Source: JAJYVH01 sp964548595 (GTDB lineage Archaea; Micrarchaeota; Micrarchaeia; Micrarchaeales; CABMGC01). From it: a DNA stretch of 20,227 nucleotides. The notes below the pieces were generated by a model. The model did not search any database, was not told the origin of the DNA, and worked only from the letters and a program-made list of their open reading frames with translations. Of the stretch, positions 1-7,352 are shown piece by piece (the first letter of the stretch is position 1; the number at the start of each line of letters is the position of its first letter). Position numbers and translations under genes: made by a program. The stretch lies in the NCBI GenBank assembly GCA_964548595.1, contig CAZJQO010000010.1:1-20227 (forward strand). Reading direction: 5' to 3'.

Positions 1-1
1 T

Positions 2-445
2 GGCTACACCTCGTTCGCGGTCGAGGACTTGCGTATCCAGAATATGATGGGGAATCACAGGCTCGCAAGGTCGATAGAGAGTGCATCTTGGAGCAGGTTC
101 ATACAGGTGCTCTCATACAAAGCGGAAGAGGCTGGTATGAGAGTAATAGCAGTAGACCCGAGGAACACGTCGCAGACATGCAGCAGGTGCGGTTTCCTGA
201 ATTCGCTGTCACTGTCAGACAGGACATTCAACTGTCCTGAATGCGGACACAACATAGACAGGGACACAAACGCCGCAATAAACATACTCAACAGAGCTAG
301 GGCGGGACACGCCCGAAGTGACGCCTGTGGAGATGAGGCCTCTATCCATTCCGCAGGGAATGGGCAAGTCGCATCGACGAAGCAGGAACATACTCCACAA
401 CGAACATCCACAATGTTAAATGTGGAGGAAGCCCACGGCCTTTAG
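2..445 (+). CDS. tnpB: IS200/IS605-family TnpB (OrfB), C-terminal part, cut by window start
   Basis: RNA-guided RuvC-like nuclease of an IS200/IS605-type element. The frame is open from base 2, so the gene begins outside the window; the first internal ATG (29) is not the true start. Visible features are an AVEDLRIQNM stretch carrying the second RuvC acidic residue (Glu), the zinc ribbon TSQTCSRCG followed by FNCPECGH (two CxxC pairs), and DRDTNAAINIL, the third RuvC motif. Known TnpB proteins have this order at their C-terminus. The tail after NRARAGHARSDACGDEAS is low in conservation, and its last codons (VEEAHGL) lie inside the right-end hairpin, as is usual when the omega RNA overlaps the tnpB 3' end. 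The first RuvC Asp lies upstream and cannot be checked, so I cannot say whether the protein is intact. Family call is firm. Confidence 0.93.
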   Translation, partial: GYTSFAVEDLRIQNMMGNHRLARSIESASWSRFIQVLSYKAEEAGMRVIAVDPRNTSQTCSRCGFLNSLSLSDRTFNCPECGHNIDRDTNAAINILNRARAGHARSDACGDEASIHSAGNGQVASTKQEHTPQRTSTMLNVEEAHGL

Positions 446-461
446 GCGTGGGAGGATGTCA
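296..461 (+). ncRNA. Putative omega RNA overlapping the tnpB 3' end
   Basis: In TnpB systems the guide RNA is made from the tnpB 3' end through the right end of the element, and its guide is the flanking DNA just after the end. Here a GGGCG/CGCCC stem (300-314, loop GGACA) is followed about 110 nt later by the terminal hairpin (422-461). Both stems recur elsewhere in the window with base-pair-preserving changes, which supports an RNA role. The guide would start near 462 and run toward the permease start codon. The 5' boundary is a guess and transcription is not shown. Confidence 0.45.
422..461 (+). repeat. Right-end hairpin A of the tnpB element
   Basis: Stem CCCAC-(G)-GCC, loop TTTA, GGC-GTGGG, followed by GAGGATGTCA, the typical tail of archaeal IS605-type right ends. 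The 29 nt at 422-450 recur exactly in inverted orientation at 3581-3609. The tail ends 23 nt before the ATG of the permease. Confidence 0.8.
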
Positions 462-484
462 CACTTTCGAGTAGTACCGAGGGC

Positions 485-1801
485 ATGCGGAGCAAAATAG
501 GAGTAGCGACCGCTGCAGCGGTAGGCCTGGGCGCGATAATAGGCGCGGGCATATTCGTGCTCAGCGGCACGGCGATAGCGCTTGCGGGCTCATACGCGCT
601 GGTCGCCTTCCTGCTCGTGGGCGTGCTGGCGTTCATAATAGCGCTGGAGCTCGGGGAGCTCGGTGCCCTCTTCCCTAACGTGAAAGGAGCTTCTTACTCC
701 TACACATACAAAGCGCTGGGCAGCGAACTGGGCTTCATAACAGGCATACTCAGATACATGGCGCTCGCCACTTCCATAGGCGCGATCGCGCTCGGCTTCG
801 GCTCCTACCTGTCGAGCTTCGTGGGGGTGAGCCTTAGCGCCTATGCGATACCCTTTGCAATTGCGCTCATCTTTGTTCTCTCGCTGGTCAACATGCTCGG
901 CGTTAAGAAGGCGGCGGAGGCCGACTTCGGACTGGTGATAGTGAAGATAGCTGTGCTTTCGATATTCATAGTCTTCGCGCTGTACATGGCGCTCAGCGGC
1001 AAGGGCATGGGCCTGGCAAACATATCGTTCACGCCCTCCAGCGGCACGTGGGGCGGCATCTTTGCAGCAAGCGTCGCCGTCTTCTTCGCCTACTCTGGCT
1101 TCCAGTCAATCTCAACGCTGACCGACAGGATAAAGAACGGAACCAGGGGCTACGTCACTGCGATACTCTCAGCGGTGCTGATAAGCATAGTGCTCTACGC
1201 GCTCGTTGTGGTAGCCATGATGATGCTGGTTCCTGCATCGCAGTACAGGATATCAGCTGATCCGCTCTCGTTCGCCCTCAAGAGCGCCAGCGCGCCCTTC
1301 TGGCTCGTCACCCTCGTGGACATAGGCGCGCTAGTTGCTACAGCCTCTGCCACGATAGCGATGATACTGACTTCCTCGAGGTCGCTCTACCAGATGAGCG
1401 AGGACAGGCTCCTGCCAAAGTTCTTCAGGAGGTACAACGCGCGCAGGGACTCTGCGCTCAACGGCATAATAGTGTCTGCCGTAATAGGAGTGCTCATACT
1501 CTTCGCCGGCAACATATACACGATAGCTGCGATATCAAACTTTGGACTGATGTTTAACTACATGCTCATAAACTTCGACGTTGTGCACGTGAGGATGAGG
1601 AAAATAAGGTCGCCATTCCGCACTCCGCTGTATCCATACCTGACCATCCTCGGCATAGTGCTGCTCTTTGTACTCTTCGCCGGCATGCCGCGGGAGGCGC
1701 TCATAATAGGCGTGATACTCATAATAGCGCTGATGGGCATTTACTATTCGCTATGGGAGATAAGGCGTAAGAAGATAGTCAGGATAAGACTCTTCGATTG
1801 A
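485..1801 (+). CDS. APC-superfamily amino acid/polyamine permease
   Basis: Predicted secondary transporter of the amino acid-polyamine-organocation (APC) superfamily in the cytoplasmic membrane; substrate unknown. The 438-residue protein opens with the family signature GLGAIIGAGIFVLSG in the first membrane helix (residues about 13-29) and has about 12 hydrophobic segments to the C-terminus, the normal size and layout. The ATG at 485 has a GAGGG purine run a few bases upstream (478-483). The start lies only 23 nt after the right-end hairpin of the upstream tnpB element, so the native promoter region may have been replaced or split by the insertion. The GTPase gene follows after 11 nt, so the two are probably co-transcribed. 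The sequenced features do not separate amino acid from polyamine transport. Confidence 0.88.
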   Translation: MRSKIGVATAAAVGLGAIIGAGIFVLSGTAIALAGSYALVAFLLVGVLAFIIALELGELGALFPNVKGASYSYTYKALGSELGFITGILRYMALATSIGAIALGFGSYLSSFVGVSLSAYAIPFAIALIFVLSLVNMLGVKKAAEADFGLVIVKIAVLSIFIVFALYMALSGKGMGLANISFTPSSGTWGGIFAASVAVFFAYSGFQSISTLTDRIKNGTRGYVTAILSAVLISIVLYALVVVAMMMLVPASQYRISADPLSFALKSASAPFWLVTLVDIGALVATASATIAMILTSSRSLYQMSEDRLLPKFFRRYNARRDSALNGIIVSAVIGVLILFAGNIYTIAAISNFGLMFNYMLINFDVVHVRMRKIRSPFRTPLYPYLTILGIVLLFVLFAGMPREALIIGVILIIALMGIYYSLWEIRRKKIVRIRLFD

Positions 1802-1812
1802 CTGGTGTTTGA

Positions 1813-2982
1813 ATGCTGGTAGGCATAGTGGGAGCGCCAAACAAGGGCAAGAGCACCCTCTTCAACACGCTCACTATGGCAAACGCAGCCGTAGCCGACT
1901 ACCCGTTCACCACCATAAAACCCAACTTCGGCGTGGCGTACGTTACAAAGGAGTGTGCCGATAGGGGGCTGGGGGTAAGGTGCAGCCCGAGGAGCTCCGG
2001 GTGCAGCAACGGAATAAGGCAGATACCTGTTAACATCACTGACGTAGCGGGGCTTGTGCCGGGCGCGCACATTGGAAAGGGCATGGGCAACCAGTTCCTA
2101 AGCGACCTTGCGGCAGCAGACGCGCTGATACAGGTCGTTGACCTCAGCGGCAGCACCGACATGCAGGGCAACGGGTGCGAGGGCTGCAGGCCAGAGGCGG
2201 AAGTGGCTGAGGTGCAGAAAGAGATAGCGCTCTGGCTCGCGGGCATAATAAAGAAGCACATCGGCTCCATATCAAAGCGCGACGACGGCGACGTTGCGCT
2301 GCGCGAGCTGCTGACTGGCTTCAACGCCGGCGAGGAAAAGATAAGGGCAGCTGCGGAATCCGGCTTCCTGTCGACGTCGCACATCTCGTGGAACGACGAT
2401 GAGATATACAGCTTTGCGGCCGGACTGCTCAAAATATCAAAACCTGTCATCGTGGCCGCCAACAAGCTTGACAAGAGCGGCGCTGGGGCGCTGGAGGAGC
2501 TCAGGGAAAGGCTCAAGGGCCACACGGTGATCGGTTGCTCTGCCGCTATAGAGCTCGCGCTAAGGAAAGCTGCCGAGAGTGGCACGATAGAGTACGTACC
2601 GGGGGCTGCTGATTTCAAAATAGTAAAGGGCACTACGCAGGAACAGGCTCGCGCGCTCGAGTACATGTCGGATTTCATCAAGAGGAACGACGGCACCGGC
2701 GTGCAGCAGGTACTCAACAGCGCCGTCTTCGGCGCGCTGCGCTGCATAGTGGTCTACCCGGTTGAAGACGAGAACAAGTACACCGATCATTTCGGCAATG
2801 TGCTGCCTGACGCGCTCCTTGTGGAGAAGGGCACCACGGCCATGGGGCTTGCCGCGAAGATACACACAGAGCTTGCCAGGGGCATGCTCTACGCGATAGA
2901 CGCAAGGAAAAAAATGAAAGTTGCTAAGGACTACGAGCTGAAGGACGGCGACGTGATAAGGATAGTGAGCGCTGCCAGGTAG
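1813..2982 (+). CDS. YchF/Obg-type GTPase with TGS domain (archaeal form)
   Basis: Translation-associated P-loop NTPase of the YchF/OLA1-Obg group; in other organisms relatives bind ribosomes. Walker A is GAPNKGKST (residues 7-15), the switch II/G3 motif is DVAGLVPGAH, and G4 is NKLD (about 217-220). Bacterial YchF has a changed G4 and prefers ATP; the intact NKxD here predicts GTP. A Cys-rich insert between G1 and G3 (around residues 38-56) is, as I recall, typical of the archaeal branch (MJ1332-like). The last ~80 residues form a TGS domain (VEKGTTAMGLAAKIHTEL then KDGDVIRI). The 389-residue length is normal. The ATG overlaps no upstream gene; TGAATG precedes it in a different frame. Convergent to the next gene. 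Confidence 0.9.
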   Translation: MLVGIVGAPNKGKSTLFNTLTMANAAVADYPFTTIKPNFGVAYVTKECADRGLGVRCSPRSSGCSNGIRQIPVNITDVAGLVPGAHIGKGMGNQFLSDLAAADALIQVVDLSGSTDMQGNGCEGCRPEAEVAEVQKEIALWLAGIIKKHIGSISKRDDGDVALRELLTGFNAGEEKIRAAAESGFLSTSHISWNDDEIYSFAAGLLKISKPVIVAANKLDKSGAGALEELRERLKGHTVIGCSAAIELALRKAAESGTIEYVPGAADFKIVKGTTQEQARALEYMSDFIKRNDGTGVQQVLNSAVFGALRCIVVYPVEDENKYTDHFGNVLPDALLVEKGTTAMGLAAKIHTELARGMLYAIDARKKMKVAKDYELKDGDVIRIVSAAR

Positions 2983-3013
2983 CGATTTACAGCGCTGCAC
3001 GGCTTGCTGCTGG

Positions 3014-3550
3014 CTACGGACCGACCTTCCTCGAATACGAAAGCATGGAGAAGAGCACAGTTAGCGCTATGCATATGGCCATGGGGATGGCGAGCCAGGA
3101 AAGGAAGAGGAAGCCCAGCGAGAGCGCAACGCCAGCGACCATGCTGTTCAGCACACCGTAGCTCAGCACCTCGTATATCACTATTATACCTATGGCGTAG
3201 ATTACGGACGCGTAGACGCCGTTAAGCACGCCTGCGACCTGCGCCTTCCTGAGCGTTCCGGCGCGTTTGCCTATCTCAGCGCCTATTGCTGCGCCTACAG
3301 CCAGAGGCAGTATTATGTCGCCAGGAGTGTAGAGTATGAAACTGGCGATGCTGGAGAGTAGTGAATAGGCGCTGTTGCCGGCGAACACTCCTGATATTAA
3401 GAATTTCAGTACCAGAGCTATGAAGAGCAGTATGAGCCATGCAGCAACAGGCGCGCCTATGTCCACGTGGCTTTGCTTTTTCTGACTGGGCGCTGCCCTC
3501 GGTTCATCATCTCCATAATACTCTTGCGCCATGAAATCACTAACAAGCAT
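3014..3550 (-). CDS. Small integral membrane protein, function unknown
   Basis: I do not recognise a family. The 178-residue product has a short polar N-terminus and four to five hydrophobic segments: about residues 35-55, 62-90, 103-130 and 135-170. Loops are short and Gly-rich; there is no Cys pair or catalytic-looking motif. Two starts are possible: ATG at 3550 (MLVSD) and ATG at 3532 (MAQEYYGDD). The second gives 172 residues and is just as plausible because the six extra residues add nothing hydrophobic. The start lies 19 nt (or 37 nt) after an inverted copy of the tnpB right-end hairpin that points into the gene. It is convergent with the GTPase gene, with 31 bp between the stops. Confidence 0.75.
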   Translation of the reverse strand: MLVSDFMAQEYYGDDEPRAAPSQKKQSHVDIGAPVAAWLILLFIALVLKFLISGVFAGNSAYSLLSSIASFILYTPGDIILPLAVGAAIGAEIGKRAGTLRKAQVAGVLNGVYASVIYAIGIIVIYEVLSYGVLNSMVAGVALSLGFLFLSWLAIPMAICIALTVLFSMLSYSRKVGP

Positions 3551-3569
3551 GCAACATGCAACAACATTG

Positions 3570-3752
3570 TGGCATCAGCACACGCCTAAAGGCCGTGGGC
3601 TTCCTCCACCTGCGCCGATAGGCCCCTTGAAGATCCACGCCTTCCATTGACCTGGAAAATTATTATGCGTTTCGCCGTTGCATGCAACCTTTTTCACCTG
3701 CCCTTTCCACCCTCGCTCCAGTCCAGCCGCCGGAGCACGTGCGTTTTCCCGT
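3570..3752 (-). mobile_element. Short non-autonomous IS605-derived element with no tnpB
   Basis: Read on the minus strand, it begins at about 3752 with an ~80-nt segment (3752-3671) that aligns with plus-strand 10983-11064; the best 50 nt match at 42 positions. A TATA-like CATAATAATT follows near 3668-3659. It ends with the right-end hairpin (3609-3570), whose 29 nt at 3609-3581 are identical to 422-450, with a GATGCCA tail. There is no coding capacity beyond a short unconserved frame. It looks like a MITE/PATE-type derivative of the same element family. The left boundary is where similarity fades, not a proven end. Confidence 0.6.
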
Positions 3753-3773
3753 TCTTCGTGGTTAAATTGGCAC

Positions 3774-3813
3774 GCTACTAGAGTATGTTCCTAGCTATTA
3801 GAGTATGTTCCTG
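3774..3813. repeat. 20-bp tandem duplication covering the glycosyltransferase stop codon
   Basis: Two adjacent 20-bp units, 3774-3793 and 3794-3813, differ at two positions (GCTACTAG.../GCTATTAG... and CCTA/CCTG). On the minus strand each unit encodes ...RNIL followed by a stop (TAA in the unit used by the gene, TAG in the other), so the duplication repeats the last codons and terminator of the GT2 gene. No further copies follow. Confidence 0.85.
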
Positions 3814-4490
3814 GCTATAGTAGTAAGTATCGCCCAACCGTCGCGGAACGTGCGCAGCTTCGCCTCGCCAGCCACCCTCCTCTTCTCCATGCTCGGCATC
3901 TCTATCACTTTCAGCCCGCACTTTACACTTTTTATGTTTATTTCAGTCTCTATCCCGAAGCCCAGTTCCTTCAGCCCAAGCTTGGAAAGCACCCCTTTCC
4001 TGAAGCTCCTGTAACCGTAGCACATGTCAGTGTAATGGGCTCCGAAAAGTAGGTTGACAAGGAAGACGAAGAACTTGTTGCCGAAGACTCTGAACGGAGG
4101 TATGTCCTCGGAGCCGCCGCCTGTTATGAATCTGGAGCCCATGCAGACGTCGTAGCCTATGCTTATTGCATCTATCAGCAGCCTCAGCTCCTTCGGTTCG
4201 TGTGAAAGATCAGCGTCCATGGAAATCAGCACGTCGCCCTTGGCCGCCCTGAGCCCCTTGAGCAGAGCAGAGCCCTTGCCTATGCTGTCGCGCAGCACCC
4301 TTGCTCCGTGCCTCTTGGCTATCGCGCCGGTGCCGTCACTGCTCCGCGTGTCATCGACCACTATTATCTCGTAGTCGTAGCCGGCAAGGTTCTGCTTAAC
4401 GCCTTCTATCACCCTCGTTATGTTCTTGGCCTCGTTGCGCGTAGGTATCACTACCGATACGAGCCCGCTTTTGCCATTCGGTTGCCGCAT
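3798..4490 (-). CDS. GT2 glycosyltransferase, dolichol-phosphate mannose synthase-like
   Basis: Predicted to transfer a sugar from a nucleotide sugar to a lipid-phosphate or glycan acceptor on the cytoplasmic face. It shows the GT-A order: VVIPTRNEAKNI (13-24), VVDDTRSSDGT (44-54), the metal-binding MDAD (91-94) within DADLSHEP, and the acceptor-side GFGIETEINI plus RRVAGEAKLR typical of dolichyl-phosphate mannose/glucose synthases. At 230 residues it is the short single-domain form with no membrane helices at the end. ATG at 4490. It is divergent from the radical SAM gene with a 57-bp shared promoter region, so it belongs to the glycan cluster. Its last codons lie in a 20-bp tandem duplication. 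The exact sugar cannot be told. Confidence 0.87.
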   Translation of the reverse strand: MRQPNGKSGLVSVVIPTRNEAKNITRVIEGVKQNLAGYDYEIIVVDDTRSSDGTGAIAKRHGARVLRDSIGKGSALLKGLRAAKGDVLISMDADLSHEPKELRLLIDAISIGYDVCMGSRFITGGGSEDIPPFRVFGNKFFVFLVNLLFGAHYTDMCYGYRSFRKGVLSKLGLKELGFGIETEINIKSVKCGLKVIEMPSMEKRRVAGEAKLRTFRDGWAILTTIARNIL

Positions 4491-4515
4491 TCAACCCCAG
4501 ATACTATAGAAACAG

Positions 4516-4525
4516 TTATAATAAA
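4516..4525 (+). promoter_or_regulatory. TATA-like box for the radical SAM operon
   Basis: TTATAATAAA is centred about 27 nt before the ATG at 4548, the spacing expected for a leaderless archaeal transcript. The same A/T block lies about 31 nt from the divergent ATG at 4490 on the minus strand and may serve both directions. Confidence 0.45.
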
Positions 4526-4547
4526 GCAGAACTGCATATAAACCACG

Positions 4548-5597
4548 ATGGCGGTACCACGACTAGCAGGGATGCTAATTACAATACTGGAAAGCAACTT
4601 CTCGAGATTGCGCAGACCCTACAAGCTCAACTTCTCCATAACCTACTGGTGCCAGAGCAGGTGCCAGCACTGCTCGATATGGACAATCAAGCCCACGAAC
4701 GAGCTTAGCCTGGACGAGATAAAGGAGTTCGCAAAGCAGAACGGCTACTTCAAGTGGATAGAGATTACCGGCGGCGAGCCCTTCATGAGAGGCGACATAG
4801 TGGAGGTGGTAAGTGCTTTTGCTGACGCGTGCAGGGGCCTCTACCTGCTTACAATACCCACCAACTCGCTCAGCAACTACGACATGGAGATAAGAAAGAT
4901 AGAGCGCATAGCGCAGTTGGGCATACCCAACATTGTCATAACAGTTTCGCTCGACGGCTACAGGGAGCTTGAAGACAAGATAAGAGGGGTGCCAGGCAAC
5001 TATGACAAGGCGATACGCATCTTCAAGGGCATAAAGGAGCTGGGGGCACGCTATAGGAACCTGCGCTGCGTCTTCGGATTCACTGTAATAAACGCCAACG
5101 CCGGGCAGTTTGAAAAGACTGCGAACGAGGTCATGAAAGAGGTTCCAGGCATAGGCTATTCCGACTTCCACATAAACATAGGGCAGGTGAGCGACAACTA
5201 TTACGCAAACTCTAGCAATCCTATACTTGCGCGCACCGACCTCGCCATGAAAGACGTTGAGTTCCTGCTGGACAACATGAAGCACGTGAAGGAGAAGGAC
5301 ATAGTAAGCAGTGCCAAGACGTACCTGGAGCTGAGGTACCTTGAGGACCTGCTTGTTTTTCTCAAGACGGGCAGGAGCTCGGTGCCCAACCGCGACGGGG
5401 AGCTGAGCGTATTCCTCGACAGCTACGGCAACGTGTTCCCATCGATAATGACTACGAGGAAGCTGGGCAACATACGCGAGAACGGAGCAGGCATAGGACA
5501 GCTGCTAAGGGACGCGGGCCTCGGAAGGGAGAAGGAGCAGCACTTCACAGCCTGCGAGAGCTACCAGTCAATACTTGCATCGCTGATAAAAATATGA
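4548..5597 (+). CDS. Radical SAM protein with reduced SPASM-like tail
   Basis: Radical S-adenosylmethionine enzyme; reaction unknown. The [4Fe-4S] site is the CxxxCxxC motif CQSRCQHC (Cys35, Cys39, Cys42), followed by ITGGEPFMRGD (the GGEP SAM-binding motif, around 74-84) and a TVSLDGYRE segment on a later strand. The C-terminus has the layout of a SPASM-type tail (FLDSYGNVFPSIMTTRKLGNI ... CESYQS, residues about 287-340, listed here in pieces) but only one Cys remains, so a second FeS cluster is unlikely. 349 residues is typical. ATG at 4548 fits the TATA box. It is followed by the carbamoyltransferase and GT-C genes on the same strand, which suggests a role in making or modifying a surface glycan or its lipid carrier. 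That role is inferred from context only. Confidence 0.85.
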   Translation: MAVPRLAGMLITILESNFSRLRRPYKLNFSITYWCQSRCQHCSIWTIKPTNELSLDEIKEFAKQNGYFKWIEITGGEPFMRGDIVEVVSAFADACRGLYLLTIPTNSLSNYDMEIRKIERIAQLGIPNIVITVSLDGYRELEDKIRGVPGNYDKAIRIFKGIKELGARYRNLRCVFGFTVINANAGQFEKTANEVMKEVPGIGYSDFHINIGQVSDNYYANSSNPILARTDLAMKDVEFLLDNMKHVKEKDIVSSAKTYLELRYLEDLLVFLKTGRSSVPNRDGELSVFLDSYGNVFPSIMTTRKLGNIRENGAGIGQLLRDAGLGREKEQHFTACESYQSILASLIKI

Positions 5598-5607
5598 AGC
5601 TCGCGCA

Positions 5608-5625
5608 GAAGCTTGTTAAAGCTTC
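5608..5625. repeat. Perfect 7-bp palindrome between radical SAM and carbamoyltransferase genes
   Basis: GAAGCTT, loop GTTA, AAGCTTC. It lies in the 57-bp gap between the two genes. There is no T-run after it, so it is not a convincing terminator; it may be an RNA stem or a chance palindrome. Confidence 0.35.
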
Positions 5626-5654
5626 CGCGGCATAAGTATCAGAAAGTAGATACA

Positions 5655-7352
5655 ATGTACATACTTGGGATTTGGGACGGGCACGACTCAGGGGCTGCGC
5701 TGCTTGAAGACGACAAGATAGTATTCGCGGCCAACGAGGAGCGCTACACGAAGCGCAAGCTGGAGATAAAGTTCCCGTCAAGCTCCATAGCTGCTGCCCT
5801 CTCGTACGCCGGCATAAAGCCCAACGACGTTGAGATAGTGGCTTTCCCCACGGTTGAGTTCGCAAAGACGCTTTCGCGTGTTTTCCCGTACCAGCAAGAA
5901 GTGTACTACAGGTTCAGGCGAAGGAAGATGCTCAAGCCGAGGCTCGAGGGCTTCATGCACTATGTGAAGTACGGCATGACGAGCGTCGGCGTCTTGCCGC
6001 TCTGCACAAGCATCAGCAAGGCAATGGTGGCGCAGCGCCTGAGAAGCATGGGCTTCGCCGACTTCAAGCTCTATGCGGTAGACCACCACGAATCACATGC
6101 GGCCACGGCTGCGTTTGCATCCGGCTTCAACAGGGCGCTAGTGGTGACGCTCGACGGGCTCGGGGACGGGCTCTGCGGCTCCATAAGCACGCTCTCGAAG
6201 GGCAAGCTGGTGCGCAAGGAGTCGATACCGGCAAGGGATTCGCTCGGCATCTTCTACGAGCAGGTTACCAACATAGTCGGCATGCGCGAGCTCGAGGACG
6301 AGCTCAAGGTTATGGCAATGGCCTGCTACTCCTACCCCTTCAAGTTCGAGGAGAACAAGCTCAAGGACTTCTTCACCGTGGAAGGCACAAAGATAAGGGC
6401 CAAGTATCCGCCACTAAGGCAGTACGACGTGCTGAGCAGGATGGCATGGGGCATGCCGCGCGAGCAGTTCGCCTACATGGCCCAGCAGCTCTCAGAGCAC
6501 GTAATGACCGAGTTCATGCACAACGCCATAGAGAAGTACGGGATAGGGGACGTGGCTATGGCGGGCGGCCTCTTTGCCAACGTGAAGGCAAATATGCAGA
6601 TCAGGGAGCTGGACGGCCTCAGGAGATGGTTCGTCTTCCCGCACATGGGGGACGGCGGCATAGCGCTCGGGGCCGCGATGCAGATAAACTACACGCTCAA
6701 CGGTGTTTCGGACTACAGGTTCGAGAATGCGTATCTTGGCGATGAGTACAGCGATTCGTACATAGAGAAGCTCCTGAAGAAGGAAAAGGAAGTAAGCTTC
6801 GAGGAGGATGGGGACAGGGCCTCGCACGCAGCCGAGCTGCTCGGCAAGGACAACTATGTGTTCTGGTACCAGGGCAGGATGGAGTACGGGCCGAGGGCGC
6901 TGGGCAACAGGAGCATACTGGCCAACGCAGCTTCGGAAACAGCGAAGGACAGGCTAAACATGTACGTGAAGCAGCGCGAGTGGTACCAGCCCTTCGCACC
7001 GTCGATGCTGGCCACAGAGGCGCCAAGCCTGCTCGCCTACTCGAAGGGCGCCGACAGGTTCATGACAATGGCGTACAGGGTCAGGGACGGCAAGGCGGAC
7101 TACATGCGCTCTGTGGTGCACATAGACAACACGACGAGGCCGCAGATGGTGGGCGAGGAGAACAAGAGCTACAGGAAGCTGCTCGAGAGGGTAAAGCGCA
7201 ACGACGGCTACGGCGTGGTGCTGAACACCAGCTTCAACATACACGGCATGCCCATAGTGATGAGCCCCGAGGACGCGCTCATGACCATGAAGAAGACAAA
7301 GACAAGGCACATGTTCCTCGGCGGCTTCTACGTTGAGAACGGGGGTGTTTGA
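5655..7352 (+). CDS. NodU/CmcH-family O-carbamoyltransferase
   Basis: Predicted to transfer a carbamoyl group from carbamoyl phosphate to a hydroxyl, via carbamoyl-adenylate, as in NodU, CmcH and TobZ. The product has 565 residues from the ATG at 5655. N-terminal Kae1-like domain: GIWDGHDSGAALL (5-17), EERYTKRK, the metal-binding DHHESH (143-148), VTLDGLGDG, AGGLFANVK (~302-310) and MGDGGIALG. C-terminal domain: GRMEYGPRALGNRS (~408-421) and LNTSFN. All key motifs are present, so it should be active. An upstream TTG (5613) would add 14 residues that do not look like the family, so the ATG just before MYILGI is preferred. It sits between a radical SAM gene and a GT-C gene whose start overlaps its stop, which points to carbamoylation of a glycan sugar. 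Confidence 0.93.
   Translation: MYILGIWDGHDSGAALLEDDKIVFAANEERYTKRKLEIKFPSSSIAAALSYAGIKPNDVEIVAFPTVEFAKTLSRVFPYQQEVYYRFRRRKMLKPRLEGFMHYVKYGMTSVGVLPLCTSISKAMVAQRLRSMGFADFKLYAVDHHESHAATAAFASGFNRALVVTLDGLGDGLCGSISTLSKGKLVRKESIPARDSLGIFYEQVTNIVGMRELEDELKVMAMACYSYPFKFEENKLKDFFTVEGTKIRAKYPPLRQYDVLSRMAWGMPREQFAYMAQQLSEHVMTEFMHNAIEKYGIGDVAMAGGLFANVKANMQIRELDGLRRWFVFPHMGDGGIALGAAMQINYTLNGVSDYRFENAYLGDEYSDSYIEKLLKKEKEVSFEEDGDRASHAAELLGKDNYVFWYQGRMEYGPRALGNRSILANAASETAKDRLNMYVKQREWYQPFAPSMLATEAPSLLAYSKGADRFMTMAYRVRDGKADYMRSVVHIDNTTRPQMVGEENKSYRKLLERVKRNDGYGVVLNTSFNIHGMPIVMSPEDALMTMKKTKTRHMFLGGFYVENGGV

Noticed and set aside
3551..3797. tRNA or other structural RNA gene in the intergenic gaps
   Set aside because: No cloverleaf, T-loop (GTTCAA-like) or rRNA-like segment was seen in any gap; the gaps are explained by transposon remnants.
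5608..5625. Intrinsic terminator after the radical SAM gene
   Set aside because: Stem without T-run, and the next gene continues in the same direction.
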